Shown piece after piece: positions 34,597-43,420 of a stretch of DNA of 64,000 nucleotides. Position 1 is the stretch's first letter. Each line of letters opens with the position of its first letter. Origin of the DNA: Clostridium folliculivorans (lineage in GTDB: Bacteria; Bacillota; Clostridia; Clostridiales; Clostridiaceae). The DNA lies in assembly GCF_024341905.1 (NCBI RefSeq), contig NZ_BQXY01000001.1:1367127-1431126 (forward strand), read 5' to 3'. The translations under genes were made by a program, and so were the position numbers. The notes beneath the pieces were generated by a model. It worked only from the letters and a program-made list of their open reading frames with translations, did not search any database and was not told the DNA's origin.

Positions 34597-34692
34597 AGAT
34601 GGACACTTCATAATTAAAGTTATATTTTCAAATTCTCCTCTCAGAACCCAGAGGAGTTTTAAAAATAGAGTGCTGTTCGAAGTGGTACATCT
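34597..34692. repeat. ~97-bp palindromic element R2
   Basis: It begins AGATGGACACTTC and ends GAAGTGGTACATCT; the centre is CTCCTCTCAGAACCCAGAGGAG. Same orientation as R1. It ends 7 bp before the stop codon of the PfkB gene on the other strand. Confidence 0.75.
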
Positions 34693-34699
34693 TTATAAT

Positions 34700-35608
34700 T
34701 CATGGCTTCAATTTGGGGAGTATCTGCCTAAAAACATAAGAAGTTAGAAGGCTGCCTCTTATCTCCACGACTTTAGAAGATACTTGATTGGCTATTTCAA
34801 GACTTTTTATATTTGAATAGCCTAATTTTCTAGAAGCCATGAAGGCTCCAATGTGAGAATCTCCAGCACCGATTGTGTCAACAACATCAGCTTTGATACC
34901 CATGTCGTGCTGTAGGTGTTCACCATCATATAGATAGGATCCATTTTCACCATCAGTTATGATAATCAAATTATTTGTTAAAGAATAAAGTATCTTAACA
35001 GCTTGTTCTAAAGTTGCTGTTTTTGTAAAGGTTAGAATTTCATCCATGTTTAGATGAACAATTGGTGAAAGTTTGAAAATTTCATCAATCTTATTTTTAT
35101 CTATTAACGAGAATCTTGGCCCAGGGGCAAAGAAAACTTGTAGATGTTTGTTTTTATTAAGAAAAGATATTATTTTATTACCGGTGGATTCCTCAATTTC
35201 TAGGCCACAGATGTAAACCTGGTCAAAATCATCCATATTAATTCCATCAAGCCACATAGGATCAAAAGTGTATTCTGCACCGTGATATGATAGAAAAGTT
35301 CGTTCTCCATGAGCTTCAACATAACAATAACAACACCCGTTATCTTGATCTGCAACTCGTACACATGGTGATAATCCTATTTTTTTCAGCTGTGAAGCCA
35401 CATAATCTCCATAGATCCCAGTACCGATAGGTGAACAAAACACATAAGGGACATCAAAAAGATTTATTATGTTCTGAACATTAAAAGCACAACCACCTAT
35501 AGACATAGTTTGACCATTTATGTGACAGTCTTCAGTGGTAGTTGGGAGTCTTTCTATATTGATTATTATGTCGAGGACAGTAGATCCGATAATTAGTGAT
35601 TTTTTCAT
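34700..35608 (-). CDS. PfkB-family carbohydrate/nucleoside kinase
   Basis: This 302-residue ribokinase-fold protein has N-terminal signature GGCAFNVQNI (about residues 38-47), the anion-hole and catalytic Asp in DTIGAGDSHIGAF (about 247-259), and NLIIITDGENGSYLYD. It phosphorylates a sugar, nucleoside or similar alcohol using ATP. AGGAGGT precedes its ATG. No transporter or other sugar gene is beside it, so the substrate is open. Confidence 0.87.
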   Translation of the reverse strand: MKKSLIIGSTVLDIIINIERLPTTTEDCHINGQTMSIGGCAFNVQNIINLFDVPYVFCSPIGTGIYGDYVASQLKKIGLSPCVRVADQDNGCCYCYVEAHGERTFLSYHGAEYTFDPMWLDGINMDDFDQVYICGLEIEESTGNKIISFLNKNKHLQVFFAPGPRFSLIDKNKIDEIFKLSPIVHLNMDEILTFTKTATLEQAVKILYSLTNNLIIITDGENGSYLYDGEHLQHDMGIKADVVDTIGAGDSHIGAFMASRKLGYSNIKSLEIANQVSSKVVEIRGSLLTSYVFRQILPKLKP

Positions 35609-35901
35609 TGTTACCTCCTGGCTTCTGTGAAATAGTTTGTTGGATAATTATAGTATAGCATCTTTTGATGCAGTTTGTATTAAAACTAAAACGCCTGGCT
35701 CAATTCAATTGACCTTAACCATATCCTTGTGGTTACAATTAACGTAACTTGAAACCTAAAACTAACAGTGATATAATTGAAAAATCAAATATAGATATAC
35801 CAGTTCCAAATGAAATGTATTACTTAAATTAATTGACAACAATCGTTAAAAACACTAGTAGTATGTCTATAAGAAAGAACATTTTATGAGAGGTAATGAC
35901 T

Positions 35902-36483
35902 TTGGATAAGATTTCGTTAGATAAAGAAATAATACTCAATGCAGCAGAAGAAGTTATTCGCCGTTTCGGGCCAGAAAAAGCGAATATTACTGACGTTGCA
36001 AAATCATTAAAAGTTAGCCATGCTGCACTTTATAGATATTATAATGGAAAAACTGACCTTTGGAATGCTGTTACAGAGCGCTGGCTTTCAAACTTGCATG
36101 TTTATTCAAAGGACATTTTAAAAGAAGATACTCCTGCTGATATTAAACTTTTTCGTTTACTTGAGGACTTTGCGGAAGCGAAGCGTCGCAGTTCCATCAA
36201 TGATCCAGAAATGTTTGCTAATTATCTTAAACTCGCCCAAAGCTCAATGGATGTAATAGAAAAAAGTATACAAGATGGGATAAATAGTATTAAAGAGGTT
36301 ATAGTGCAAGGAATTGAAGAGGGGATATTTTTTGAAGAATTTCCTCAGCAAGCAGCGGTAGCTGTATATCTTGCAACCAGCGCTTTTATTCATCCAAACT
36401 CATTTGAAGTTGATGATCGAAAACAAAATATAGAATCTGTTGTAAATCTTCTGATAAGAGGGCTTAAAAACCCTAATAAATAA
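35902..36483 (+). CDS. TetR-family regulator
   Basis: This ~193-residue TetR protein has its helix-turn-helix in ANITDVAKSLKVSHAALYRYY (about residues 23-43) and TetR_C_7-like C-terminal helices. TTG 35902 is chosen because GAGAGG is 8 bp upstream; ATG 35896 is too near it. It lies in the same direction and 430 bp before the SDR gene and may control it. The intervening stretch holds palindromic element R3 and repeated operators. Confidence 0.84.
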   Translation: MDKISLDKEIILNAAEEVIRRFGPEKANITDVAKSLKVSHAALYRYYNGKTDLWNAVTERWLSNLHVYSKDILKEDTPADIKLFRLLEDFAEAKRRSSINDPEMFANYLKLAQSSMDVIEKSIQDGINSIKEVIVQGIEEGIFFEEFPQQAAVAVYLATSAFIHPNSFEVDDRKQNIESVVNLLIRGLKNPNK

Positions 36484-36540
36484 TTGAGTAAGAGATGGAA
36501 GTAAGCCCAGCCAATATTATCTCACTGCATCAAGTATAAT

Positions 36541-36644
36541 AGACATGGAAGTACCACTTCTTAATAAAATTTATTATTTTTAAAAACTCTCACCAGAAGC
36601 CATGAGAGTTTTAAAAATAGATTTCGGTTCGAAGTGTTACATCT
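36541..36644. repeat. ~97-bp palindromic element R3
   Basis: Its left end is AGACATGGAAGTACCACTTC and its right end GAAGTGTTACATCT; the centre is CTCTCACCAGAAGCCATGAGAG. Same orientation as R1 and R2. The bases around 36703-36722 (GAAGTAGTTTATCTATATT) look like a further decayed terminus. Confidence 0.72.
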
Positions 36645-36815
36645 ATAGCACTAGAATTTTCATTATAGTTTACAAAACTTCAAATATGATGAGCTAAATT
36701 TCAATATGAAGTAGTTTATCTATATTAAGGCAAAGCTAAACAAAGCATATGAAGAAGCGTTCTTTTTTTGCGTAATTAATTATAAAATTTATGACTGGTT
36801 ATAAATTTTATATAT

Positions 36816-36886
36816 TGTAACTTGTAATACGATATGATATTATTAAAACAATAAGTTACAAATAATAATATATGTAACTCGTAATA
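36816..36886. promoter_or_regulatory. Repeated operator-like motif before the SDR gene
   Basis: TGTAACTTGTAATA (36816-36829) and TGTAACTCGTAATA (36873-36886) are direct repeats, and AATAAGTTACA (36850-36860) is an inverted copy between them. The last copy ends 31 bp before the start codon. They are probably binding sites of a regulator. Confidence 0.5.
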
Positions 36887-36916
36887 TTAATTCGGAAATT
36901 TTAAGGAGGATTTTTT

Positions 36917-37747
36917 ATGCGTGTTTTTGTAACAGGAGCAACAGGTTATATCGGTTCTGAGGTTGTTAGGGAACTCATTGACGCTGGACATGAAGTTATT
37001 GGGTTAACACGCTCAGATAAGGGAGCATTAAAATTAAAGGAAGCTGGAGCTGAAGTGCACCTAGGTTCACTTGATGATCTAGATAGCCTTCGTAGTGGCG
37101 CTGCTATTGCAGATGGTGTTATTCATCTGGCATTTAAGCATGATTTTTCGGATTTTGCAGGTTCACTTGCAACAGATTTACAAGCAATTAAGGCTATAGG
37201 AGAAGTGCTTGAGGGCACTGGAAAGCCATTTTTGACTACAGCTCACGCAAATGGTACCGCATCAGATAACGCCACTTTGGAGCTTGCAAAGCGTGGAGTT
37301 CGGGCGTCTGTAGTGTCGCTTTCAACCTCTGTACATGGGGATGGCGATAAGGGATTTGTTCCACGATTAATCAATATAGCACGTGAAAAAGGTTTCTCCG
37401 CATACATCGGCGATGGGGCAAATCGCTGGCCAGCTGTACATCGTCTAGATGCGGCAAGACTTTTCCGCTTGGCATTGGAAGCTGCTCCTGCAGGATCAAG
37501 GTTGGACGGTGTTGGAGATGAGGGCATACCGTTCAGTGATATCGCAAATGCAATTGGTCGTCATCTGAACTTACCGGTGGTTAGTATTACACCTGAAGAG
37601 GCAACGGCTCACTTAGGTTTTTTAGGTGCTATTGCAGCTCTTGATCTATCAAGATCCAGTGTACAGACTCAAGAGCTCTTAGGTTGGAAACCAGAGCATC
37701 CTACCCTTATGGAGGATCTTGAACAGGGACACTACTTTGAAAAATGA
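36917..37747 (+). CDS. NAD(P)-dependent SDR / epimerase-like oxidoreductase
   Basis: This 276-residue extended/atypical SDR has the N-terminal nucleotide-binding motif VTGATGYIGSEVV (TGxxGxxG) at about residues 5-17 and acidic LGSLDD. The canonical YxxxK is not evident; LSTSVHGDGDKGF occupies that region, as in atypical SDRs. ATG follows AAGGAGG. The gene is visibly G+C-richer than its neighbours (many GCG/CGT/GGC codons), which suggests acquisition from another lineage. Substrate unknown. Confidence 0.83.
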   Translation: MRVFVTGATGYIGSEVVRELIDAGHEVIGLTRSDKGALKLKEAGAEVHLGSLDDLDSLRSGAAIADGVIHLAFKHDFSDFAGSLATDLQAIKAIGEVLEGTGKPFLTTAHANGTASDNATLELAKRGVRASVVSLSTSVHGDGDKGFVPRLINIAREKGFSAYIGDGANRWPAVHRLDAARLFRLALEAAPAGSRLDGVGDEGIPFSDIANAIGRHLNLPVVSITPEEATAHLGFLGAIAALDLSRSSVQTQELLGWKPEHPTLMEDLEQGHYFEK

Positions 37748-37819
37748 TTAAGGACAATATTAACTATATAAAATAGTTATACGATGATATTGCTTGTAAT
37801 AAATAAGGGGGAACGGAAG

Positions 37820-38593
37820 TTGAAAAGTGTCGTTTATTATTTTACAGGAACAGGAAATAACTTGCAGGTAGGTAAAAAAATAGCTGAGGCATTGCCGGAT
37901 TGTAAGCTGGTATCGATGGGTAAAGGGAGCCATGACAGCAATGAAGTGTACGATTATATCGGTTTTGTGTATCCCACATACGCCTTCAATTTGCCACGAA
38001 GAGTAACACAATTTATAAACGAAATGTCCCTTGAAAAAAGTAAAAACGCATATTTTTTTGCTGTGACTGGATGCGGTAATATGAGTGGTGTTGCGTTAAC
38101 TGTCCCTGCCAAAATTTTAGCAAAAAAGGGTGTGACACTTAATTTTGCAGAGGAAATTATTATGGTTGGGAATTATGTTGCAATGTATAAAATGAACGAA
38201 AAAAACCCGGAGAAATATGAAATTGCTACTGATAATATACCTGCATTGGTACAAAAGATAGTAGCTAAAACACAGCAGCCAGTAGGTAAGGTGAACGAGC
38301 CTCTTAATATATCAACTGCTATTGGTCAAAAATTAATATACGCCAGAAAAGACAAAGGTTTTAATGTTTCTGATGCTTGCATAGGTTGTAGAACTTGTGA
38401 GGCAGTTTGTCCTGTTTCAAATATAGTAATGAAAAACAAAAAACCAAGTTTTCAGCACAATTGCGAACAATGTATGGCCTGTGTGCAATGGTGCCCAAAG
38501 CATGCTATTAACTATAAGAATAAAACACAAAGTAGAGGACGCTATACTAATCCTAGTATTAGTTTGAAAGAATTAATAGAAGGCAATAAGTAG
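37820..38593 (+). CDS. EFR1-type flavodoxin-ferredoxin fusion
   Basis: This ~257-residue protein has an N-terminal flavodoxin-like FMN-binding domain (YYFTGTGNNLQ phosphate loop) and two C-terminal 4Fe-4S clusters: ACIGCRTCEAVCP and NCEQCMACVQWCP (CxxCxxCxxxCP twice), matching the EFR1 family of clostridial electron carriers. TTG 37820 is selected by AAGGGGG at 8 bp; earlier in-frame starts have no site. It is 72 bp behind the SDR gene in the same direction, and might supply electrons to it or another reductase. Confidence 0.87.
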   Translation: MKSVVYYFTGTGNNLQVGKKIAEALPDCKLVSMGKGSHDSNEVYDYIGFVYPTYAFNLPRRVTQFINEMSLEKSKNAYFFAVTGCGNMSGVALTVPAKILAKKGVTLNFAEEIIMVGNYVAMYKMNEKNPEKYEIATDNIPALVQKIVAKTQQPVGKVNEPLNISTAIGQKLIYARKDKGFNVSDACIGCRTCEAVCPVSNIVMKNKKPSFQHNCEQCMACVQWCPKHAINYKNKTQSRGRYTNPSISLKELIEGNK

Positions 38594-38684
38594 AAAAATT
38601 AAAAGTTTTTCACAGAATTGGTCACGAGGATTGAACATAGTTGAGAACTTAATATATTAAGCACGTACAACTGATATACGTATA

Positions 38685-38739
38685 AAAAGCAGGCTATATT
38701 ATGGAGATAAACTCCAAAATATAGTCTGCTTTTGTTTTT
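38685..38739 (+). terminator. Terminator of the EFR1 gene
   Basis: Long stem AAAAGCAGGCTATATT / AATATAGTCTGCTTTT with a nested GGAG...CTCC tip, then GTTTTT. Confidence 0.82.
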
Positions 38740-38831
38740 CTATTTTTCAAACAATTAATAGGACTAAATTAAAAACTAATAACCGTTTCTGGTACGGTTA
38801 ACTTAATAGATAAATGTTAAATTTTTATATA

Positions 38832-39209
38832 TTATTTTTCAACTTCTTTATGATTTATATAATCTTCCCACCAAATAGTTAATTCATAAAGTAATGGCAA
38901 CAGACCTTTTCCTTTTTCAGTTAAAGCGTATTCTACTCTTAGGGGCATTTCATTATATTGATTTCTAGTAATTAATTCATCATTCTCAAGTTCACGTAAT
39001 GAATTTGTGAGCATTGTATTTGTTATCCCTGATATGTCTCTTTTTAATTCATTAAACCTCATCACTTCCTTTCTTAGTAAGTGACCTAATATATTCAGTT
39101 TCCACTTACCTCCAATTACTTCTAATGCATTTTTTATAGGGCAGTTTTCGTTAAAATCTGATTGTTTTATTAAATTCCAGTATTGTTCTAATTCTTGTTT
39201 GCTCGCCAT
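38832..39209 (-). CDS. HxlR-family transcriptional regulator
   Basis: This 125-residue winged-helix protein of the HxlR/DUF24 family has the signature CPIKNALEVIGGKWKLNIL with an N-terminal Cys at about 23, FNELKRDISGITNTMLTNSLRELE as recognition region, and VEYALTEKG as wing. HxlR proteins often sense electrophiles or oxidants by that Cys. Start ATG at 39209 fits GGGAAGG at 7 bp. It is divergent from the flavoprotein at 39369, with a palindrome immediately upstream of its own start. Confidence 0.88.
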   Translation of the reverse strand: MASKQELEQYWNLIKQSDFNENCPIKNALEVIGGKWKLNILGHLLRKEVMRFNELKRDISGITNTMLTNSLRELENDELITRNQYNEMPLRVEYALTEKGKGLLPLLYELTIWWEDYINHKEVEK

Positions 39210-39222
39210 ATATATCCTTCCC

Positions 39223-39242
39223 AGGTACGAAAAATAGTACCT
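39223..39242. promoter_or_regulatory. Candidate HxlR operator
   Basis: AGGTAC-GAAAAATA-GTACCT is a 6-bp perfect inverted repeat of the GTAC(N8)GTAC kind known for HxlR/YodB regulators. It is positioned in the divergent intergenic region next to the regulator start. Confidence 0.6.
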
Positions 39243-39368
39243 AATCACAAAATTCTGCGTAATTGTTAATATAAATTTTCTTAAGTATAATAATTATACC
39301 TAGTATATTTATTAGAGTAAACATTATATTTATTTAAAAAACTATATATTTAAGAGGAGAGATATAAA

Positions 39369-39935
39369 ATGTCAAAAGTAGTTATTTTTAATGCTAGTCC
39401 AAGAAAGAATGGATATAATTCGAAGTTATTAGAACAAGTAGCAAAAGGTGCTGAATCTAAAGGTGCTGAGATTATAGAATTTAATTTAAATGATAAGGGG
39501 ATTCGTCCATGTCAGAGTTGCTTCTACTGCCGTACCCATGATGGTTGTGCTGTTAATGATTACCTTCAACCAATGTATAAGGCTATTAATGAAGCAGATG
39601 CTATTGTATTTGGTTCTCCAATCTTCTACTATCAAATTACAGGACAAGCGAAAGTTTGGTTAGACCGTACATTTCCAATGCTTGGAGATATGATTGAAGA
39701 TAAATTTGAACCAAGACATCCTGGCAAAAAGTTAATAACAATATTTACTCAAGCTAATTCAAATCCTGAAATAAGTGCAGAGGGCATTAAATATATTACT
39801 GATATTTTCAACAAATATGGTTGGAAGCTAGAGGAAAATATTCACGTTTGTGGAATTTCTCTTGTTCCTGATTTAAAAGTGTTAGAGGAGTTATCTTTAA
39901 GAGCATTTAGGGCTGGGGAAAATCTAGTTGGATAG
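39369..39935 (+). CDS. NADPH-dependent FMN reductase / iron-sulfur flavoprotein-like
   Basis: This 188-residue flavodoxin-fold protein has the FMN phosphate loop NASPRKNGYNSKLLE, a Cys-rich insert CQSCFYCRTHDGC (about residues 48-60), and SPIFYYQITGQAKVWLDR. It belongs to the flavoprotein/quinone-reductase class typically under HxlR control, giving protection from quinones or disulfide stress. ATG 39369 follows AGAGGAG. It is divergent from the HxlR gene and followed by a terminator. Confidence 0.88.
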   Translation: MSKVVIFNASPRKNGYNSKLLEQVAKGAESKGAEIIEFNLNDKGIRPCQSCFYCRTHDGCAVNDYLQPMYKAINEADAIVFGSPIFYYQITGQAKVWLDRTFPMLGDMIEDKFEPRHPGKKLITIFTQANSNPEISAEGIKYITDIFNKYGWKLEENIHVCGISLVPDLKVLEELSLRAFRAGENLVG

Positions 39936-40036
39936 AATCCTAGAAAAATATTAAAAACTATTTTGAGATTATGTAATTGATATTGATTTGTATAAAATGT
40001 CATTGATATATAATTTAGTATCGATAAAATAGATTA

Positions 40037-40079
40037 AAGCCATATGTTGGATACTTTACTGACATATGGCTTATTTTTA
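40037..40079 (+). terminator. Terminator of the flavoprotein gene
   Basis: AAGCCATATGT / ACATATGGCTT 11-bp perfect stem then ATTTTTAT. Confidence 0.82.
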
Positions 40080-40126
40080 TACTTAGCTTGGCTGTACCAA
40101 TTAATGCCGCAGATTGCAGGAAGTTT

Positions 40127-40699
40127 CTATGAACGCATTTCAGTTTTCATCCCATTCATAATAAAGCTAAGTGTTTTTTCAATAATGTATTCTTTATCAT
40201 CTTTATTATAATAACAATGTTGAGCACAACTATATATTGAAGAGGTAATTAATTTAACTAATATATTTGTGTCATTGCAATCTAGCTCATCTCTGTCTGC
40301 CATACTTTTCAATATTTTTTCAATAAGATTTTCTATTTTATCTTTTAATAGATTATCTACACTAGATGCAATTGAAGTAGCATCAATCTTACAGATTTGA
40401 TAAAAGTAGATATTGTACTCATAAAGGAATAAAATAAGCTCCTTTATAATATCTTCATTCAAATCTATAGCGCTTGAAAGTTTTATTGGTAACATTTCTT
40501 CAAAGCACTCCACAATGAGTTCTTCTAGTAAAATATACTTATCAATATAATGAGCATAAAAAGTCGCTCTATTTATAGTTGCCTCTGTTGTAATATCTTT
40601 AATTGTAATGTATTTAAAGTCTTTTTCCTCAAGTAACTTAGCAAATGAGGCTTTAATCAAATTTTTGGTTCTCAATGCTCTCGGATCTTTTTCATTCAT
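40127..40699 (-). CDS. TetR-family repressor (PanE module 2)
   Basis: This 190-residue TetR protein has its helix-turn-helix in ITIKDITTEATINRATFYAHY (about residues 30-50). Its C-terminal domain is TetR_C-like with Cys residues. It is divergent from a second ketopantoate-reductase-like gene at 40860, the same arrangement as 30504/31208. The intergenic space holds two inverted repeats related to GTTG...CAAC. Confidence 0.86.
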   Translation of the reverse strand: MNEKDPRALRTKNLIKASFAKLLEEKDFKYITIKDITTEATINRATFYAHYIDKYILLEELIVECFEEMLPIKLSSAIDLNEDIIKELILFLYEYNIYFYQICKIDATSIASSVDNLLKDKIENLIEKILKSMADRDELDCNDTNILVKLITSSIYSCAQHCYYNKDDKEYIIEKTLSFIMNGMKTEMRS

Positions 40700-40743
40700 A
40701 ATTTATCATGAAACTCCTTTTATAAAACAACAGATTTAATAAG

Positions 40744-40761
40744 ATGTTGCCTATACAACAT
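40744..40761. promoter_or_regulatory. Candidate TetR operator (a)
   Basis: ATGTTG-CCTATA-CAACAT: perfect 6-bp arms, 45 bp upstream of the TetR start. Confidence 0.5.
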
Positions 40762-40818
40762 GGCTGAAAATCTATTGGTTGTAGTTGTATGAATAATTCA
40801 ATAGTATATTAACATACA

Positions 40819-40835
40819 GTTGTATCTTATACAAC
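40819..40835. promoter_or_regulatory. Candidate TetR operator (b)
   Basis: GTTGTAT-CTT-ATACAAC: perfect 7-bp arms, 25 bp upstream of the PanE-like start. It shares the (A/T)CAAC half-site with operator (a) and with the palindrome at 31149. Confidence 0.55.
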
Positions 40836-40859
40836 ACATGTTTGTTAGGGGGTAATATA

Positions 40860-41822
40860 ATGAAAATATTAATGATAGGTAGAGGGGTAATTTCAACACA
40901 ATATGGCTGGGCTTTAGAACAAGCAGGGAATGATATAACATTTTATGTTCGTCCAGGAAGAATTAAGCAGTATGGCGATGTAGTTAATATGAAAATATTA
41001 GATGGTAGGAAGAATAGGAAAGGTGATCTAGTAAAAAAAGCATGGAAGATTAAAATGATAGAAAAAATTTCATCTAATCATGATTTTGATTTAATTATGA
41101 TTAGCGTAAATCATAATCAATTAAGTAACATAATAAATTTGGTAGAATCACTTGTTAATAATTCAACTGTTTTAATATTTAATAATATTATTGATGAACC
41201 TTTAAATTCAATTGGATCAATTCCAAAAGAACAAGTTGTTTGGGGATTTCCTGGAGCAGGTGGATCTTTTATAAATCAAAACACATTAGATGGTGGTTTT
41301 ATGAAAAATATCTTCATGGGCTCCATTGATAACACTACTAATAAGAATAGATATGATAAAGTAGCTAACTTGTTTAAGAATGCAGGCTTTGGTATATCTG
41401 AAAATAAAGATATGCGTAACTGGCTATGGTTTCACTTTATCACAAACGTAAGCTTAATGGCTGCGGCCTCAAAGGTAGGTTCCCTTAATGCTTTGTTCGA
41501 TTCTACAAGCGCACTTAAGGAGTTTGCTTTAATATTAAGAGAACTAATTCCGCTTATGGATGCTAAAGGTTCAAAGCTTAGTTCAATAATAAAACTTGGA
41601 ATAAAATTACCTGCAGGACTTATAGCTTTTGTAATGAAGTTAGCATTAGCTGAAGGGCAGCTACCTAGAGAAATAATGAGAAGCGCTAGTGGAAGTGAAA
41701 GCCTAAAAGCCGAGAACAATGCAATATTTGTACGAGATGCCCTTGCTGAAGCACGTAGACTAGGGATATCCATTCCTAGGCTTGAAGCTTTAGATTCATA
41801 TGTTTATAAACAATTTAAGTAA
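40860..41822 (+). CDS. Ketopantoate reductase (ApbA/PanE) family protein 2
   Basis: This 320-residue dehydrogenase has the nucleotide-binding loop ILMIGRGVISTQYG at the N-terminus; the third Gly of GxGxxG is replaced by Ser. A substrate-side segment WGFPGAGGSF corresponds to PGFGGQ of the protein at 31208. The C-terminal helical domain contains ENNAIFVRDALAEARRLG. ATG 40860 follows AGGGGG; an upstream in-frame TTG overlaps that site. Physiological substrate unknown. Confidence 0.82.
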   Translation: MKILMIGRGVISTQYGWALEQAGNDITFYVRPGRIKQYGDVVNMKILDGRKNRKGDLVKKAWKIKMIEKISSNHDFDLIMISVNHNQLSNIINLVESLVNNSTVLIFNNIIDEPLNSIGSIPKEQVVWGFPGAGGSFINQNTLDGGFMKNIFMGSIDNTTNKNRYDKVANLFKNAGFGISENKDMRNWLWFHFITNVSLMAAASKVGSLNALFDSTSALKEFALILRELIPLMDAKGSKLSSIIKLGIKLPAGLIAFVMKLALAEGQLPREIMRSASGSESLKAENNAIFVRDALAEARRLGISIPRLEALDSYVYKQFK

Positions 41823-41874
41823 TTTAAAAAAACAAATAACTAAATAGTTCTTTATAGAAATTTAATTAAAAGGG

Positions 41875-41910
41875 AAGCACTATTCTTTGTGGGATGGGTG
41901 CTTTTTCTAT
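41875..41910 (+). terminator. Terminator of PanE-like gene 2
   Basis: AAGCAC / GTGCTT stem then T5. The following gap (41911-42282) is A+T-rich; I see no convincing gene in it. Confidence 0.6.
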
Positions 41911-42282
41911 TTGTCATCAAGATATTTCCGTTAGGCATTTACTATGAATTTCAAAAGATTGCTTCACAATATATGCACGTGTTAAGAAATTATATTTACC
42001 AGCAGTTTGAATTTAATAATTAGGTTATGTTTAAAAAACTGTTGATTACAGACGAAATATATTAAGCAATTTATATGATTGCCTGTAGAATTTCTAACTT
42101 TGTTAAATTCCAACATGTCTGCTACAACAGATTGATTGCTACCATTGACAAATCTCAATGTTGTAACAGTATATATTTTTAAAAACATCATAATGTTAAA
42201 GTTAAACTAATGTGAACATCTTGCATTGGATTGCCTATAATAATTTAAAGACATAATATGTAAATATGCAAGGAGGCTAAAA

Positions 42283-43407
42283 GTGAGGATTTTTCAAGGA
42301 ACAAGGGAGTTTAAAGATAAAGATGACCTATTAAAGAACATTGCAAAAGAAGAAATAGGAGGAGAAATATATATAGAAAGTGGTACTACTGTTGTTATTA
42401 TGCATCCTGGAGAGATACTTAATAGGCAAGAGTATTCCGAGGAACAATGGTTCCAATATGCTATCAATATGGGACGAGACTTTCCTTCTGATCAATGGTA
42501 TTCTCAAATGAAGAATAAAGCAAAAGTGGAATCAAAAGACAACAAATTAAATGATGATTCGGCGAAAACAATGAATTGCAGTATCTATGAAAAAGAAGCG
42601 TTTTTCGAAATTTACCCAAAAGCAAACGAAGATGATTACTATAAAGTTTCTAACCCAGATTCAGATGTACTAGCTTATATGGAAAACCTAGAGAAGAAGT
42701 TCAACATTAAAATTAATGAAATGAATTTTGTATGCATCGACGAGGAATACTTTGAATGGCTCAAAGCAAATAATCTTGAAGAAAATAAGAAAAATAGGCT
42801 CAACTATATAACATTAATGGAAGATGATAATATTGAAAGGCTATGGAACAAAAATCATAGGAATCAATATATACTCATGATATTTTTACCTGTGATTTTA
42901 TATAATGAAGATTCGTTCAAATCTCCAGAAGATACAATAGAACTAGATAAACAGTGCGTAGAATTCTTAACAGATAGACTTAGCAGTAATCTTAATATAC
43001 CTAAAGATAGCCTACTTATTTTAGATAGAATGATTAGGCCTGATGTGGCTATAGTAAACGAAGATAACTTCTATGAATTGTATTATAGCTGGTTTCTTAA
43101 CAATCTAAAAGTTGAGAAATCTTTTCTTGAGGCGAAAAGTAATGACAAACTTAACAGATTTAACGTATTCATGAGAGTAATCCCAATTGGTATTTTAGGA
43201 AAAAAAACTTTTAAATATACAAAAGAACAGGCTATTATAAAAAGTAAAACCGATATCTATAAAGAGTTTAGCAAAAGTCTAAATGAGAGCATTTCTAGTA
43301 AATTGCAAGAGAAGAACAACTATAAAGTAATATCTACTTTTGGAGCCTTAATCCCATCCGAAGCAATCGAGGATAGGTATAATGAATTTGTCGATACCTT
43401 AAAATAG
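42283..43407 (+). CDS. Hypothetical cytoplasmic protein
   Basis: This is a 374-residue acidic protein with no signal peptide, membrane span or known catalytic motif. It starts with GTG 42283 behind AAGGAGG. Segments such as PGEILNRQEYSEEQWFQYAI and YELYYSWFLNNLKVEKSFL suggest a mixed alpha/beta fold, and a low-complexity linker sits near residues 78-95. I do not recognise the family. It stands alone between two gene-poor gaps, and the large inverted repeat at 43421 follows it. Confidence 0.7.
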   Translation: MRIFQGTREFKDKDDLLKNIAKEEIGGEIYIESGTTVVIMHPGEILNRQEYSEEQWFQYAINMGRDFPSDQWYSQMKNKAKVESKDNKLNDDSAKTMNCSIYEKEAFFEIYPKANEDDYYKVSNPDSDVLAYMENLEKKFNIKINEMNFVCIDEEYFEWLKANNLEENKKNRLNYITLMEDDNIERLWNKNHRNQYILMIFLPVILYNEDSFKSPEDTIELDKQCVEFLTDRLSSNLNIPKDSLLILDRMIRPDVAIVNEDNFYELYYSWFLNNLKVEKSFLEAKSNDKLNRFNVFMRVIPIGILGKKTFKYTKEQAIIKSKTDIYKEFSKSLNESISSKLQEKNNYKVISTFGALIPSEAIEDRYNEFVDTLK

Positions 43408-43420
43408 GCTATTAGATTAT

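Noticed and set aside
36541..36644. Palindromic elements as ordinary terminators
   Set aside because: They lack T-runs, occur in both orientations regardless of gene direction, and true terminators are found separately near several of them (for example 34505-34547).
41982..42191. 69-codon minus-strand frame in the 41.9-42.3 kb gap
   Set aside because: No ribosome binding site before its ATG codons and no recognisable domain; composition fits A+T-rich spacer.
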